Assembly: GCA_000719025.1 (NCBI GenBank)
Contig: JODP01000020.1
Location: 1-64,000, forward strand
Direction: 5' to 3'
DNA from: Kineosporia aurantiaca JCM 3230
GTDB lineage: Bacteria > Actinomycetota > Actinomycetes > Actinomycetales > Kineosporiaceae
DNA length: 64,000 nt
Shown piece after piece: positions 9,601 through 17,965 of the stretch. Below the pieces are notes generated by a model. It ran no database searches. It saw only the letters and a list, made by a program, of their open reading frames with translations, and had not been told where the DNA came from. Within the stretch, counting starts at the first letter, position 1. Each line of letters starts with the position of its first letter. The translations under genes were made by a program, and so were the position numbers.

Positions 9601-9901
9601 GCTCGGCCTGGACCGGCGCACGGTGACCGGCCTCCTGCTGGCTCAGCACGGTGGCCTTCTCGGGCTGCTGCTGATCGCCGGTGCCGCGGTCGGGGCCCTA
9701 GCCACCGTGCTGGTCGGGCCCCTGCTGGTGCGGTCCGACCTGGGCGCCGAGCCGGTCCCGGCGGCGCTGGCCGAATGGCCCTGGGGGAACGAGATCCTGC
9801 TGCTCGGAGGGCTCCTGGTGGCCGCGCTGATCGTGATCCGGGTGGTCAGCGGAATCCAGGTGCGATCCGGGGACGTCCGGGCCCGGCGGGCCGCCCGATG
9901 A
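6695..9901 (+). CDS. Large FtsX-like ABC permease
   Basis: 1068 residues. An N-terminal membrane segment (about 8-32) precedes an extracytoplasmic region. A first group of helices (about 300-430, with LVIRSRTTQTALFSALGASR typical of FtsX loops) and further helices near 450-555 are followed by a second large extracellular region (about 560-920). Three C-terminal helices include ALGGLIMHVVSDLRVRAMEV and LRALGLDRR. This matches duplicated FtsX/MacB permeases of Actinobacteria. ATG overlaps the ATPase stop (ATGA), and the end overlaps the next permease start. Probable role: mechanotransmission-type export of lipids, lipoproteins or peptides. Confidence 0.88.
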   Translation: MIRLLVRRAGASWPLLAAVVAVVAVGATLLGVSARLLTVSADSALTIGMSRVTPEDAEVVAYLSDIESANGAKATAITEELLRDSLSPLGPPTLQTRVSSTMRMLEGYGGQPQVGYLSGLGDLSKAARLVEGTWPRQTTGPVQTVVLESTAKALKLKPGSRVHLGKQISTGDRDPVESLDLLVTGVVAPLPHAGWDRDPLQAAGFQGSLQLGFPYPFRGFGPFLVDLPTLWGTGVMLDRLQVDANPDLNPDSGRLTGTHLDAVEARTSTADRRLDAALGDLVKNERVASDLPFTLARAHTQAAVTRSTVLVVVLLGTLLTAAALALAGRLVIRSRTTQTALFSALGASRAQLITLAAGEALGLALIAAVIAVPASSFGHSALTHLPALSDAGLAAAPGVNLTQVLVLLAGALGLATVLLLPAVQTDPAALPSGREGPGLLVRSGADLALLVLAGVGYWQLRVQPAAESGVDLVRILAPGLFLLAGAALMVRLTALPLRLADRLGRRSTRLVLPLAAFEAARRPQAVAAALLLVLASASGTFGLAFAATWQQSQADQADLSVGTDLAVKLSGSVQSGQGQALAAATGGTVSRVLQQNVPVGQYLGGSGEAPHLVALDTRDAGTLLRGRLPDGLTWEQVGARLAPKKAVTGIQSATDGELALTAQGSTSEGPALQAIPRLTIEDADGLQTFCDLPKLELDGKEHEVRGCGPLPTGARVVMAVFDLQFDPATAPPLGEATGYATAGLTFRFPGVRQDVGGWRATTLNQASGARVTDVQGGVRRKGTDAVLSISALVPLNDLSYAPAEIGLTGFDPPGAIPVAVSQQFADVLGAQPGKQMDVQVGSSTVQVEVASVVPDIPSAPGQATMLADIGTLNRTLVAQDDWTTLGNAWWVGGPQPSDAEQKAQNLGLGVVTTRDEVYQQDRRGPLRVGLPAALIMLIPATLLLALGGLIMHVVSDLRVRAMEVTRLRALGLDRRTVTGLLLAQHGGLLGLLLIAGAAVGALATVLVGPLLVRSDLGAEPVPAALAEWPWGNEILLLGGLLVAALIVIRVVSGIQVRSGDVRARRAAR

Positions 9902-12111
9902 GCCGGGTGGATCGAATGGGTCGGTTGAGTCGGGTAGGCCGGGTGAGACTGCCCGCGCTTCATCTCCCGAGCATCCGGGGCCGGGCCCGCGCCGACCGCG
10001 GCCCGCTGCTCCTGACCGCCCTCGTCGTGCTGGTCGCGGTGCTGATCGCGGCCGCCGTGCCGCCCCTGATCGAGGACAAGGCCGACGCTGCGGTCACCGA
10101 TGCCGTAGTGGCGGCCGGATCGTCGGCCGACCTCACGGTCGGGGCTCCGTTCGATCCCGAAGCCCCGTACCTGCCGCGCCCCCGGATGCCGGATTCGGCG
10201 GACTTGGCCAACACCAACGCCGAGCGGGCCTGGGCCAAGCTCGACCCCACGCTCAGGTCGATCTACAACGCACCGGTCACCGAGGTCCGGAGCACCGATC
10301 TGGACATCACCTCGGGCACGGTTTCGGGTCGCAGCGTGCAGATGATCTACGCCGATTCCATGGCCGACCCTGGGCTCGGTGTTCCGGTGGTCTATCTGAC
10401 CGGCCGCAGTCCCGCCGCGCACCCGGGAGATGAGCGGACCAGCGCTGACCCCTGGCCGGTTCAGGTCGCCCTTTCCGAAGCGACGGCGAAGCTGCTCGGG
10501 GTCCGGACCGGCGCCACGATTGTGGCCAAGACCCAGACCACCCCCCGGATCGAGATGGTCGTGTCCGGGATCTTCCGGCCGCAGGATCCGGGGAACGCGG
10601 TGTGGGGGGCCGAACCGACCCTGTTGAAGCCTCGGGTCCTGACCGACACCCGCGGGATCACCACGAGTTCGCTCTCCGTGCTGATGTCCGAGGACTCGCT
10701 GCCGGATGGCCGGCTCGCCCTCGACCCGCAGGAAACGCTGGTCGCCATCCGGATCCGGCCGCGACCGGAACTGCTGACCCGGGCCACCGCGCCACAGGTG
10801 ATCAGCTCCTTGACCGCGCTCAAGGGCACCTCGGGCAGCCAGCCGGACGGATCGCCGCTGGAATTCAACACCGTCCTGAACACCGTGCTGCAGCGGGTTC
10901 TCGGCCAGATCGCGGTCGCCACCGCCCTGGCCACCGTGCTGCTGGCGGCCGTCCTGATCGCCCTGGCCCTGGCCCTGCTGCAGACCGCCGAGCTCCTGAC
11001 CCGGCGCCGGGCGTCCGTCCTGGTCACCACCCGGCGGCGGGGTGCCAGCCTGCCCGGTATCGCCATCGAACTGGCCGTGGAGTCGGTGCTTCTCGCGCTC
11101 CTGGCCGGCGCGGCCGGGTTGCTCCTGGCCGGGTGGCTGGCCGGGGGAGTGTCGCTCGCCTGGTCCCTCCCCGTCATCGGGGTGGCCGTGATCGCCGGAC
11201 CCGGGTTCGGCGTCCTCTGGTCGGCTCAGGCAACATCCCGAAAAGCGCAACCCGCCAACCGTTCCGCCCGTCGCAACCTTCGCATCACGCGTCACCTGCG
11301 CCGGATCGCCGTTGAGGTGCTCCTGGTGCTGGCCACCGTGGGCGCGTACGTCGCTCTTGCCCAGCGGGGAGTCACGACTGGGGACGGAGTCGGCGCCAGT
11401 TTGCTGCCCGCGCTCGCCCCCACTCTGGTTGCGATCACCGGGGGAGTGCTCCTGATCCGCCTCATTCCCATTGTGCTGCAAGGATTCCTCCGCGCAGCCG
11501 GCCGCCTGGACGGCAGCCTGCCGATTCTGGCAGCCAGCCGAGCCGCCGCCAGCGCGGGTCGTCCGCTGCCGGTGATCCTGCTCGTAACTTCCACCGCGCT
11601 GGGCGTCTTCGCGCTGGCCGTGCGGGCCACCTCCGGACAGAAGCCACCGGCCGGCCTGGACCCGGACACGATCCGCCCGATGCCGGAAGTGCTGTCCGAC
11701 GGTCTGCGCGACCTGGCCCTCACCGCGGCGGTGATCCTGACCCTGCTCGCCGTGCTGGCGCTGGTGATCGGAGCCGCCGCCAGCGCTCCGGACCGCGGCG
11801 AGACCCAGGCCAGACTGCGCACTCTCGGGCTGACCCAGACCGAGACCCGCTGGATGACGGTCGGCGAACTGCTGCCGGTGGCCCTGATCGGCGGTGTCTT
11901 CGGCTGGGCGCTGGGCTGGATCCTGGCCCAGCGGGCGATCGGCCTGCTCTCCCTACGCGTGCTCCAGGACCAGCCGCAGGATCCGGCCCTGGTCGTGCCG
12001 CCCACCACCTACGTCCCTCTGCTCCTGCTGCTCATCGCCCTGATCGCGGTGGTGGCGGTGGAGTCCTCGGTGCGCCGTCGCGAGCGGCTGGGGCAGGTAC
12101 TCCGGGCTTAA
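9898..12111 (+). CDS. FtsX-like ABC permease, second subunit
   Basis: 737 residues from the ATG at 9898, which overlaps the previous TGA; an upstream in-frame extension exists but would lie within the previous gene. One membrane segment (about 37-55) is followed by an extracytoplasmic domain (about 60-330), helices around 345-370 and 400-450, another block near 480-560, and terminal FtsX-type helices (about 625-735, with RLRTLGLTQTETRWM). It closes the ABC operon and probably pairs with the larger permease. It converges on the acetyltransferase gene with only 32 nt between stops; no clear terminator was seen there. Confidence 0.87.
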   Translation: MSRVDRMGRLSRVGRVRLPALHLPSIRGRARADRGPLLLTALVVLVAVLIAAAVPPLIEDKADAAVTDAVVAAGSSADLTVGAPFDPEAPYLPRPRMPDSADLANTNAERAWAKLDPTLRSIYNAPVTEVRSTDLDITSGTVSGRSVQMIYADSMADPGLGVPVVYLTGRSPAAHPGDERTSADPWPVQVALSEATAKLLGVRTGATIVAKTQTTPRIEMVVSGIFRPQDPGNAVWGAEPTLLKPRVLTDTRGITTSSLSVLMSEDSLPDGRLALDPQETLVAIRIRPRPELLTRATAPQVISSLTALKGTSGSQPDGSPLEFNTVLNTVLQRVLGQIAVATALATVLLAAVLIALALALLQTAELLTRRRASVLVTTRRRGASLPGIAIELAVESVLLALLAGAAGLLLAGWLAGGVSLAWSLPVIGVAVIAGPGFGVLWSAQATSRKAQPANRSARRNLRITRHLRRIAVEVLLVLATVGAYVALAQRGVTTGDGVGASLLPALAPTLVAITGGVLLIRLIPIVLQGFLRAAGRLDGSLPILAASRAAASAGRPLPVILLVTSTALGVFALAVRATSGQKPPAGLDPDTIRPMPEVLSDGLRDLALTAAVILTLLAVLALVIGAAASAPDRGETQARLRTLGLTQTETRWMTVGELLPVALIGGVFGWALGWILAQRAIGLLSLRVLQDQPQDPALVVPPTTYVPLLLLLIALIAVVAVESSVRRRERLGQVLRA

Positions 12112-12143
12112 AGCTTCGGCGGGGCTTAGAATTTCAGGATAAT

Positions 12144-12632
12144 CTAGAACTTCAGCAGGTAGGTCTGCCCGATCAGGTCGACCCCGAAGCTGTGGTGCGG
12201 TGATTCGTCGACCAGGGTGAAACCCCGGGCCAGATAGATCTTCCGGGCCGCGACCAGAGGGTCGTTCGTCCACAGGCGCATCTGGGCGTACCCGGCCCCG
12301 CGGGCGAACTCCAGGCACCTATCGACCAGTTGGCCGCCCAGGCCGGTACCTCGCCCGGCCGGGTCGACGAGGAGGATCCGCAGCACCGCAGTTCCACCGT
12401 CGCCCTCTGTTTCGCGGGCATCCACACAAAAGACGCACCCGACCCTTTCCCCATCGAGCTCCGCAATCCACGCGTTCTCCCGCCGCGGATCACGCTGTTC
12501 GGCGTAGTCGGCCACGATCCGGGCTACCAGTGCCTCAAAGCTGCTGTCCCACCCGAATTCGTGGGCGTACAGCTCTCCGTGCGCCTTGACCACCCAGCCC
12601 AGATCGCCCGGCCTTCCCAGCTCCCGAATCAT
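12144..12632 (-). CDS. GNAT-family N-acetyltransferase
   Basis: 162 residues, the usual size for a single GNAT domain. The acetyl-CoA binding motif is visible as VDPAGRGTGLGGQLVDRCL (about 88-107, Q/RxxGxG/A form), followed by the family's AQMRLWTND and IYLARGFTLV segments. Start ATG 12632 has AGGAG seven nt upstream. The gene diverges from a TetR-type regulator across a perfect palindrome only 17 nt from this start, so it is likely repressed by that regulator. Its substrate is unknown; small-molecule or drug acetylation is a possibility, not shown. Confidence 0.88.
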   Translation of the reverse strand: MIRELGRPGDLGWVVKAHGELYAHEFGWDSSFEALVARIVADYAEQRDPRRENAWIAELDGERVGCVFCVDARETEGDGGTAVLRILLVDPAGRGTGLGGQLVDRCLEFARGAGYAQMRLWTNDPLVAARKIYLARGFTLVDESPHHSFGVDLIGQTYLLKF

Positions 12633-12648
12633 GATGCCGCTCCTGACC

Positions 12649-12672
12649 TGACTGAAACGAGTGTTTCAGTCA
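12649..12672. promoter_or_regulatory. Palindromic operator between divergent GNAT and TetR genes
   Basis: Perfect 10-bp inverted repeat TGACTGAAAC-N4-GTTTCAGTCA in the 51-nt space between the two starts. Location and form are classic for autoregulated TetR systems. Confidence 0.8.
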
Positions 12673-12683
12673 ATACTAGCCGG

Positions 12684-13214
12684 ATGCCCGAGAGTCGCAA
12701 GGAACAGTTGCTCGACCTGGCCCACGCCTATGTTCAGGAGCACGGTCTGACCGACCTCTCGCTGCGCCCTCTGGCCGCGGCGATCGGATCCAGTCCGCGC
12801 GTCCTGCTCTTCCTCTTCGAGAGCAAGGACGGCCTGGTCAAGGCGCTGCTGGCGCGGGCCCGGCGGGACGAGGTGCGGTTGCTGGAGTCCCTGCCCGAGG
12901 AGGATCTGATCGCCACCGCCCGGACGGTCTGGGGCTGGCTCCGCGATCCCGGCCACCGCTCGCTGGTCACCTTTTGGTCCGAGGCCTACACCCGGTCGCT
13001 GGTTGAGAAGGACGGCCCCTGGGTCGGTTTCGCCGAGCAGACGGTGGTGGATTGGCTGGCGTTCCTGACCGCTCGGCAGTCCGACCCGGAGAACGTCGCC
13101 CTTCGTACCGCGGTTCTGTCTGCGCTGCGGGGTGCGTTGCTCGACCTGCTGGCCACGGGAGATGAGCTCAGGGTCACGGCGGGCCTGGAGATCACGCTCG
13201 ACCGGCTTAGGTAG
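12684..13214 (+). CDS. TetR-family transcriptional regulator
   Basis: 176 residues from ATG 12684. The N-terminal helix-turn-helix is recognisable (about 20-55: LSLRPLAAAIGSSPRVLLFL...ESKDGL), with the usual Phe/Tyr position of the recognition helix altered to Leu-Phe. The rest is a helical ligand-binding region. The longer upstream reading frame was rejected because it would run through the acetyltransferase gene. The start lies only 11 nt after the palindrome at 12649-12672 with no clear Shine-Dalgarno, so the message may be nearly leaderless. Predicted to repress itself and the divergent acetyltransferase. Confidence 0.85.
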   Translation: MPESRKEQLLDLAHAYVQEHGLTDLSLRPLAAAIGSSPRVLLFLFESKDGLVKALLARARRDEVRLLESLPEEDLIATARTVWGWLRDPGHRSLVTFWSEAYTRSLVEKDGPWVGFAEQTVVDWLAFLTARQSDPENVALRTAVLSALRGALLDLLATGDELRVTAGLEITLDRLR

Positions 13215-13326
13215 GACGATCTCGGTCGGGAGAGTGACTTCGGGTTGCCTAATCGGAACCATGTTCCGTATGTTTGCGGAACGCGGTTCCGGTTGGTTCC
13301 GCCTGCTGCCCGAGAGGAATGTCCGC

Positions 13327-14247
13327 ATGCCCGAGTTCCCCGCCCCCGGCGTCCCCACCCCGATCGTCTCCGTTCGCCCAATCGTCCTGAGCGCTCCCGA
13401 GCGGGGCACTGACCTGCAGGTTCGGGTGAGCGCACCGACCACCGGCGGCGATCTGCCGGTGATCGTGTTCTCGCATGGGTTCGGCCAGTCGATGGACGGC
13501 TACGACCCGCTGGCCCGCTTCTGGGCCGAGCACGGGTTCGTCGTCATCCAGCCCACCCACCTCGACTCGCGCACCCTGGCCGTCACCCCCGACGACCCCC
13601 GCTATCCCGAAATCTGGCGGCTGAGGATCGACGACCTCACCAGCGTCCTCAATCACCTCGACACCCTGCTCGCCGCCGTTCCCGGTCTGGCCGAGCGGGT
13701 GGATACCGAAAAGATCGCGCTCGCCGGGCACTCCTGGGGCGCGCAGACCGCGGGAACGCTGCTCGGGGCGCGGGTCCTCGACGCGGAAGGCAAGCCGGGG
13801 GAGGACTTCTCGGACCCGCGGGTCAAGGCCGGGCTGCTTCTCGCGGCCACCGGTGAAGGCGGAAAGGACCTGGCCCCGTTCGCGGCCGAGAACTTCCCGT
13901 TCATGAGCCCGGACTTCTCTGCGCTGACCACGCCCACGCTGGTGGTGTGGGGCGATCACGACCAGTCCATGCTCACGGCGACCCGTGGTCCGGACTGGTT
14001 CACCGATGTGTACCGGCTGAGCCCGGGCGCTCAGGGCCTGCTGACGCTGTTCGGCGGGGAGCACTCGCTGGGCGGGATCACCGGCTATGCCGCGACCGAG
14101 ACCACCGACGAAAGCCCCGACCGGGTGGCGCTTCTGCAGCGGGCGAGTGTGGCTTACCTGCGTAGTGCGCTGGGTATCGATCCCCAATTGTGGACGCTGG
14201 CGGCGGGCTGGGAGGACGAGCGGGGACGTCTGGAGTCCAAGGCCTGA
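13327..14247 (+). CDS. Alpha/beta hydrolase (chlorophyllase / PAF-acetylhydrolase-like)
   Basis: 306 residues from ATG 13327, chosen because GAGAGGA lies about 8 nt upstream; the open frame extends further 5' but into the regulator gene. Features: VIVFSHGFGQSMDGY (oxyanion region, about 47-61), nucleophile elbow GHSWGAQT (about 135-142), WGDHDQSM (likely catalytic Asp) and GGEHSLGG (likely catalytic His). This pattern resembles dienelactone-hydrolase or chlorophyllase-like esterases. No signal peptide is visible, so it is probably cytoplasmic. The substrate is unknown. Confidence 0.82.
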   Translation: MPEFPAPGVPTPIVSVRPIVLSAPERGTDLQVRVSAPTTGGDLPVIVFSHGFGQSMDGYDPLARFWAEHGFVVIQPTHLDSRTLAVTPDDPRYPEIWRLRIDDLTSVLNHLDTLLAAVPGLAERVDTEKIALAGHSWGAQTAGTLLGARVLDAEGKPGEDFSDPRVKAGLLLAATGEGGKDLAPFAAENFPFMSPDFSALTTPTLVVWGDHDQSMLTATRGPDWFTDVYRLSPGAQGLLTLFGGEHSLGGITGYAATETTDESPDRVALLQRASVAYLRSALGIDPQLWTLAAGWEDERGRLESKA

Positions 14248-14274
14248 GGGACGAACGGGACGGGACGCCTGGAA

Positions 14275-14754
14275 CTAGTCCAGTGCGTTGAGTCGCTGCT
14301 CGCTCAGCTCCAGGGTCTTCTGCGCCTGGAGGACGGTGTCCAGGGTGCCGCCGGTGTCGACCTTCCGGACCTCGGCCCGGCGGTGCTTCAGCCAGGTGGC
14401 GTCGTCCTTCAGGACAGTTTTGCGGGCGTCGGTGGTCTTGGCCTGATTGAAGCGCTGTTTCTGCAGTGCGTCGATCTTCTGGTCGGTGCGCACCACCTTC
14501 ATCAGGAAGCAGTTCGCCATCTTGATCGTGGTGCCGTCCTCGTCGCAGGGGCCGACCGGGGTGCCGAAAACCTCCTTGATCGGCAGGTACTTCAGCCCGT
14601 CGCCGGACGGGGCCGGGGAACTGGTGGGGGCGACGGCCGGCTTCGCGGCGGCCTGGGCGAAGTCGACCCCGAGCACGGAGACGGCCGCCGCGGTCACGGC
14701 GACCAGACCGGCGGCGGTGATGGCCGGGATGTTGCGGCGAAGTGCGGCGCCCAT
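14275..14754 (-). CDS. Secreted LprI-like protein
   Basis: 159 residues with an N-terminal signal peptide (about 1-36: RR, then a hydrophobic core ending AQAAAKP) and a Pro/Ser/Thr linker. The mature part has two cysteines (GPCDEDG and MANCFLMK), followed by a helical region with ALQKQRF...LKDDATWLKHRRAEV. That pattern resembles the DUF1311/LprI domain, members of which inhibit lysozyme in mycobacteria. The match is by eye and moderate; 'secreted helical protein' is the safe part. It diverges from the YihY/BrkB gene across an interval holding a 16-bp palindrome. Confidence 0.62.
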   Translation of the reverse strand: MGAALRRNIPAITAAGLVAVTAAAVSVLGVDFAQAAAKPAVAPTSSPAPSGDGLKYLPIKEVFGTPVGPCDEDGTTIKMANCFLMKVVRTDQKIDALQKQRFNQAKTTDARKTVLKDDATWLKHRRAEVRKVDTGGTLDTVLQAQKTLELSEQRLNALD

Positions 14755-14838
14755 TGCGGTCTGCCTTTCGGGATTTTCGGTGCCCGGGCCGGTCGGCCGG
14801 ACATCAAGTGAGATGCTCGGCCGAGGGCGAAAAGTTCG

Positions 14839-14854
14839 AGTGACCTAGGTCACT
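14839..14854. promoter_or_regulatory. 16-bp palindrome, Crp-type binding site candidate
   Basis: Perfect palindrome AGTGACCT-AGGTCACT in the divergent region upstream of the LprI-like gene (85 nt from its start) and the YihY gene (118 nt). It fits GTGA-N6-TCAC of the Crp/FNR family and the GTG-N6-GNCAC form reported for actinobacterial Crp. Confidence 0.55.
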
Positions 14855-14971
14855 TTGCGGAGCGGGTGGGGACTCGTCGGAACCTGGCCCGCTTTCTCAA
14901 AGCAGCGCATACCAGCAGGTAGGGTGCCCTCTCGACCGGCATGACGCGAAACCCCGTGGCACGGTGACGGC

Positions 14972-16024
14972 ATGTGGGGAACCAAGCGCAAACCCGAAGA
15001 TCCGGCCACCGACGAGCTGCCGGAGGAGAACCCGGCGGAGAGCCCGACGCAGCTGCCCAAGCGTTCCTGGCTGCGGGTGCTCAAGGGCGCGGCCAAGGAG
15101 TTCTCGGACGACAACCTGAGCGATTCCGCCGCCGCCCTGACCTATTACGGGGTGCAGGCGCTGTTCCCGGCGCTGCTGGTGCTGATCTCGATCCTCGGGT
15201 TCATGGGTCCGGAAACCATTGCCTCGGTCGAGAAGAATCTCGGCGACGTCGTGCCCGGATCCTTCAACGACACCCTGACGAGCATCCTGCACTCCGTCGG
15301 GGACAAGCCCTCATCGGCCAGTTTCGCCTTCATTCTGGGCTTGGCCACAGCCCTGTGGTCGTCCTCCGGCTACGTGGCGGCCTTCATGCGGGCCTCGAAC
15401 GTGGTCTACGACATCCCCGAGGGCCGGCCGATCTGGAAGACCCTGCCCACCCGGCTGCTGACCACCCTGGTCATGCTGGTGCTGCTGATCCTGGCCGCGG
15501 TGATCGTGGTCTTCACCGGACCGCTCGCGCAGAAGGCCGGTGACCTCCTCGGTCTCGGCGATGCGGCGATCACCGCCTGGAGCATCGCCAAATGGCCGGT
15601 GCTGGTGCTGATCATGATGCTGGAGCTGGCGATCCTGTACTGGGCGGCACCGAACGCCAAGCAGGGCTTCAAGTGGGTCTCCCCGGGCGGGATGCTCGCG
15701 GTCGTGCTCTGGCTGATCGCCTCGGCCGGGTTCGGGTTCTACGTCTCCAACTTCTCCAGCTACGACAAGACCTACGGCACGTTCGCCGGGATCGTGATCT
15801 TCCTGATCTGGATGTGGATCTCGAACCTGGTCATCCTGCTCGGGGCCGAGTTCAACGCCGAGCTGGAGCGGGCCCGGGCGGAGAACGACGGCCTGCCTCG
15901 GGGGGCCGAGCCCTATGTACCGCTGCGTGACACCCGGAAGCTGGACGAGGACGAGCTGGCCGAGGTCGAGGGTTCGCGTCGGCACCTGCGGCCGGACCGG
16001 GGCGGTGACTCCGGCAGCGCCTGA
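14972..16024 (+). CDS. YihY/BrkB-family integral membrane protein
   Basis: 350 residues. After a charged N-terminal region, the family core begins with DSAAALTYYGVQALFPALLV (about 51-70), followed by several membrane helices (about 58-80, 120-145, 165-195, 210-230, 245-265 and 275-300) and the conserved GTFAGIVIFLIWMWISNLVILLGAEFNAEL block, here split by position about 270-300. The C-terminus is charged and cytoplasmic. The family was once called ribonuclease BN by mistake; its real role is unclear, with transport or envelope function suggested. The region has a Crp-like palindrome 118 nt upstream. Confidence 0.9.
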   Translation: MWGTKRKPEDPATDELPEENPAESPTQLPKRSWLRVLKGAAKEFSDDNLSDSAAALTYYGVQALFPALLVLISILGFMGPETIASVEKNLGDVVPGSFNDTLTSILHSVGDKPSSASFAFILGLATALWSSSGYVAAFMRASNVVYDIPEGRPIWKTLPTRLLTTLVMLVLLILAAVIVVFTGPLAQKAGDLLGLGDAAITAWSIAKWPVLVLIMMLELAILYWAAPNAKQGFKWVSPGGMLAVVLWLIASAGFGFYVSNFSSYDKTYGTFAGIVIFLIWMWISNLVILLGAEFNAELERARAENDGLPRGAEPYVPLRDTRKLDEDELAEVEGSRRHLRPDRGGDSGSA

Positions 16025-16139
16025 GGCGGGCGGCGGCCCATCGCTCAGAAAGGGCCCGATTTCGATAGCCCGGCCGGGTGAGGGGGTGACGCAGTGCTTA
16101 CTCGGTGGCACCCAGTGACGACGGAATGGCTGACACCCG

Positions 16140-16166
16140 TCAACCGGTCCGTCATGATGCCGCGAA
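16140..16166 (+). promoter_or_regulatory. FliA/WhiG-like promoter before the first chemoreceptor
   Basis: TCAA (16140-16143), a 15-nt spacer, then GCCGCGAA (16159-16166) resembles the flagellar sigma consensus TAAA-N15-GCCGATAA (6 of 8 in the -10). It lies 44 nt before the proposed TTG start. Confidence 0.45.
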
Positions 16167-16209
16167 GAAACTGCGGCGGGAGACGAGACACCCTCCAGGA
16201 GGACGTCCA

Positions 16210-17862
16210 TTGTCTGCCGCAGTTGAGCTCACGCCAACTCCCCGCACCTCGAAGTCGCCCGCCGCGTTGTTCGGCAACCTCAGCCTGTTGAAGAAGATCT
16301 TCAGCCTGATCATCGTGGCCGCCCTGCTCAGCGTGGGCATCGGGGTGATCGGGCAGCGGGCGGTCAACTCGGTGGAGACCAGCAGCAACCAGATCGTCGA
16401 CGTCACCGCCAAGCGGGTGCAGGAGGCTCTGGTCGCCCGGTCCGAGTTCGCCGGGCTGCGCCGTAACATTCTGATCGCCGCGCTCACGGACGGCACCGCC
16501 GGAGTGACCGCGCAGAACGCGGTGACCGCCAGCTTCGCCTCCGTGTACGCCGACTTCGACAAGCTGGCCGCCACCGGTCTGGACAGCGAGGACGCGGCCA
16601 CCCTGGCGGCGGACCGCGTGCAGCTGGAAAAGGTCAAGCAGCTCTACACCGATACGATCGCGCCCCTGGCCACCCGGAACAACCTCACCGGAGCCCAGTA
16701 CCTCCGCCTCGGGGCCCTCATCGTCGGCGACTTCGGCACCCAGGCCGACAAGGTCCGGGACATGCTGAACACCATCGCGGACAACGCGGTCGCGGACATG
16801 GCCGCCCAGGCCAAGTCGGCCAAGGACCACGCCCACAAGCAGATCGTCCAGTCCTGGATCATCATCGCGATCGGCATCCTGCTGATGGTCGCCTTCGGCT
16901 GGTGGCTGGCCCGGATGATCGTCTCCACCGTGAGCCGGGTGCGGGACGGCCTGGTCGCCCTGGCCGACGGTGACCTGACCCGGACCGTGGTGGTCAGCAA
17001 CCACGACGAGGTCGGCCAGATGGCCGGCGCGCTGAACCGGGCCAGCTCGTCGCTGCGGGCCGCGATGGAGGACATCCGGACCAGCTCGACCACCCTGGCC
17101 GGCAGCGCCGAGGAGCTGACCGCGGTCTCCGCCCAGGTGGCGCTGAACTCCGAGGAGACCAGCGCCCAGGCGATGAGCCTGAGTGCGACCAGCTCCCAGG
17201 TCTCCGGCAACGTGCAGACCGTGGCGGCCGGCACCGAGGAGATGAGCAGCAGCATCCTGGAGATCTCGCGCTCCTCGAACGAGGCCGTGCGGGTGGCCGC
17301 CGGGGCCGCGACCGAGGCGGCCAGGGCCACCGAGACGGTCGGCAAGCTGGGCGCCTCCAGCGAGGAGATCGGCAACGTGGTCAAGGTGATCACCTCGATC
17401 GCCGAGCAGACCAACCTGCTGGCGCTGAACGCGACGATCGAGGCGGCCCGGGCCGGGGAGGCCGGTAAGGGCTTCGCGGTGGTCGCCGAGGAGGTCAAGC
17501 AGCTTGCGCAGGAGACCGCCCGGGCGACCGAGGACATCGGGCACCGGGTGGAGACGATCCAGGCCGACACCCGCGCCGCGGTCGAGGCGATCAGCCAGAT
17601 CAGCCGGACCATCGAGGACGTGAACTCCTACCAGACCACGATCGCCTCGGCGGTCGAGGAGCAGACCGCGGTCACCTCGGAGATCGCCCGGAGCATCGAC
17701 GAGACCGCCCGGGCGGCCTCGCGGATCTCCACCGACGTGGACGGGGTCTCGCACTCCGCCCAGTCCTCCAGCGCCGGGATCGCCGAGGCCCAGCGCGCGA
17801 CCAGCGAGCTGGCCCAGGTGGCCGGCGGGCTGAACGAGCTGGTAGGCCGCTTCAGGATCTGA
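16210..17862 (+). CDS. Methyl-accepting chemotaxis protein
   Basis: 550 residues from a TTG start at 16210, selected because AGGAGG lies 7 nt upstream; the longer frame from 16105 lacks such support. Membrane segments lie at about 25-48 and 214-236 with a helical four-helix-bundle type sensor between them, then a HAMP domain (about 237-290) and a canonical signalling domain whose hairpin tip reads IAEQTNLLALNATIEAARAGE (about 397-417, here given in two parts: QTNLLALNA and EAARAGE). It should sense an extracellular or membrane signal and control CheA. A C(TTCG)G-capped terminator follows directly. Confidence 0.93.
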   Translation: MSAAVELTPTPRTSKSPAALFGNLSLLKKIFSLIIVAALLSVGIGVIGQRAVNSVETSSNQIVDVTAKRVQEALVARSEFAGLRRNILIAALTDGTAGVTAQNAVTASFASVYADFDKLAATGLDSEDAATLAADRVQLEKVKQLYTDTIAPLATRNNLTGAQYLRLGALIVGDFGTQADKVRDMLNTIADNAVADMAAQAKSAKDHAHKQIVQSWIIIAIGILLMVAFGWWLARMIVSTVSRVRDGLVALADGDLTRTVVVSNHDEVGQMAGALNRASSSLRAAMEDIRTSSTTLAGSAEELTAVSAQVALNSEETSAQAMSLSATSSQVSGNVQTVAAGTEEMSSSILEISRSSNEAVRVAAGAATEAARATETVGKLGASSEEIGNVVKVITSIAEQTNLLALNATIEAARAGEAGKGFAVVAEEVKQLAQETARATEDIGHRVETIQADTRAAVEAISQISRTIEDVNSYQTTIASAVEEQTAVTSEIARSIDETARAASRISTDVDGVSHSAQSSSAGIAEAQRATSELAQVAGGLNELVGRFRI

Positions 17863-17875
17863 TCCGGGCCCGCTG

Positions 17876-17907
17876 AAGGGGGGACGGCTTCGGTCGTCCC
17901 CCCTTTT
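17876..17907 (+). terminator. Rho-independent terminator after the chemoreceptor
   Basis: An 11-bp GC-rich stem (17876-17886 with 17895-17905) is closed by a C(TTCG)G tetraloop and followed by a short T-run (17904-17907). It sits just after the chemoreceptor stop codon. Confidence 0.85.
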
Positions 17908-17965
17908 CGGCATGTGTCACACCGTGATCGGGAAGGCAGACCGGGTGTTCGGGGTTCATGCCCGC

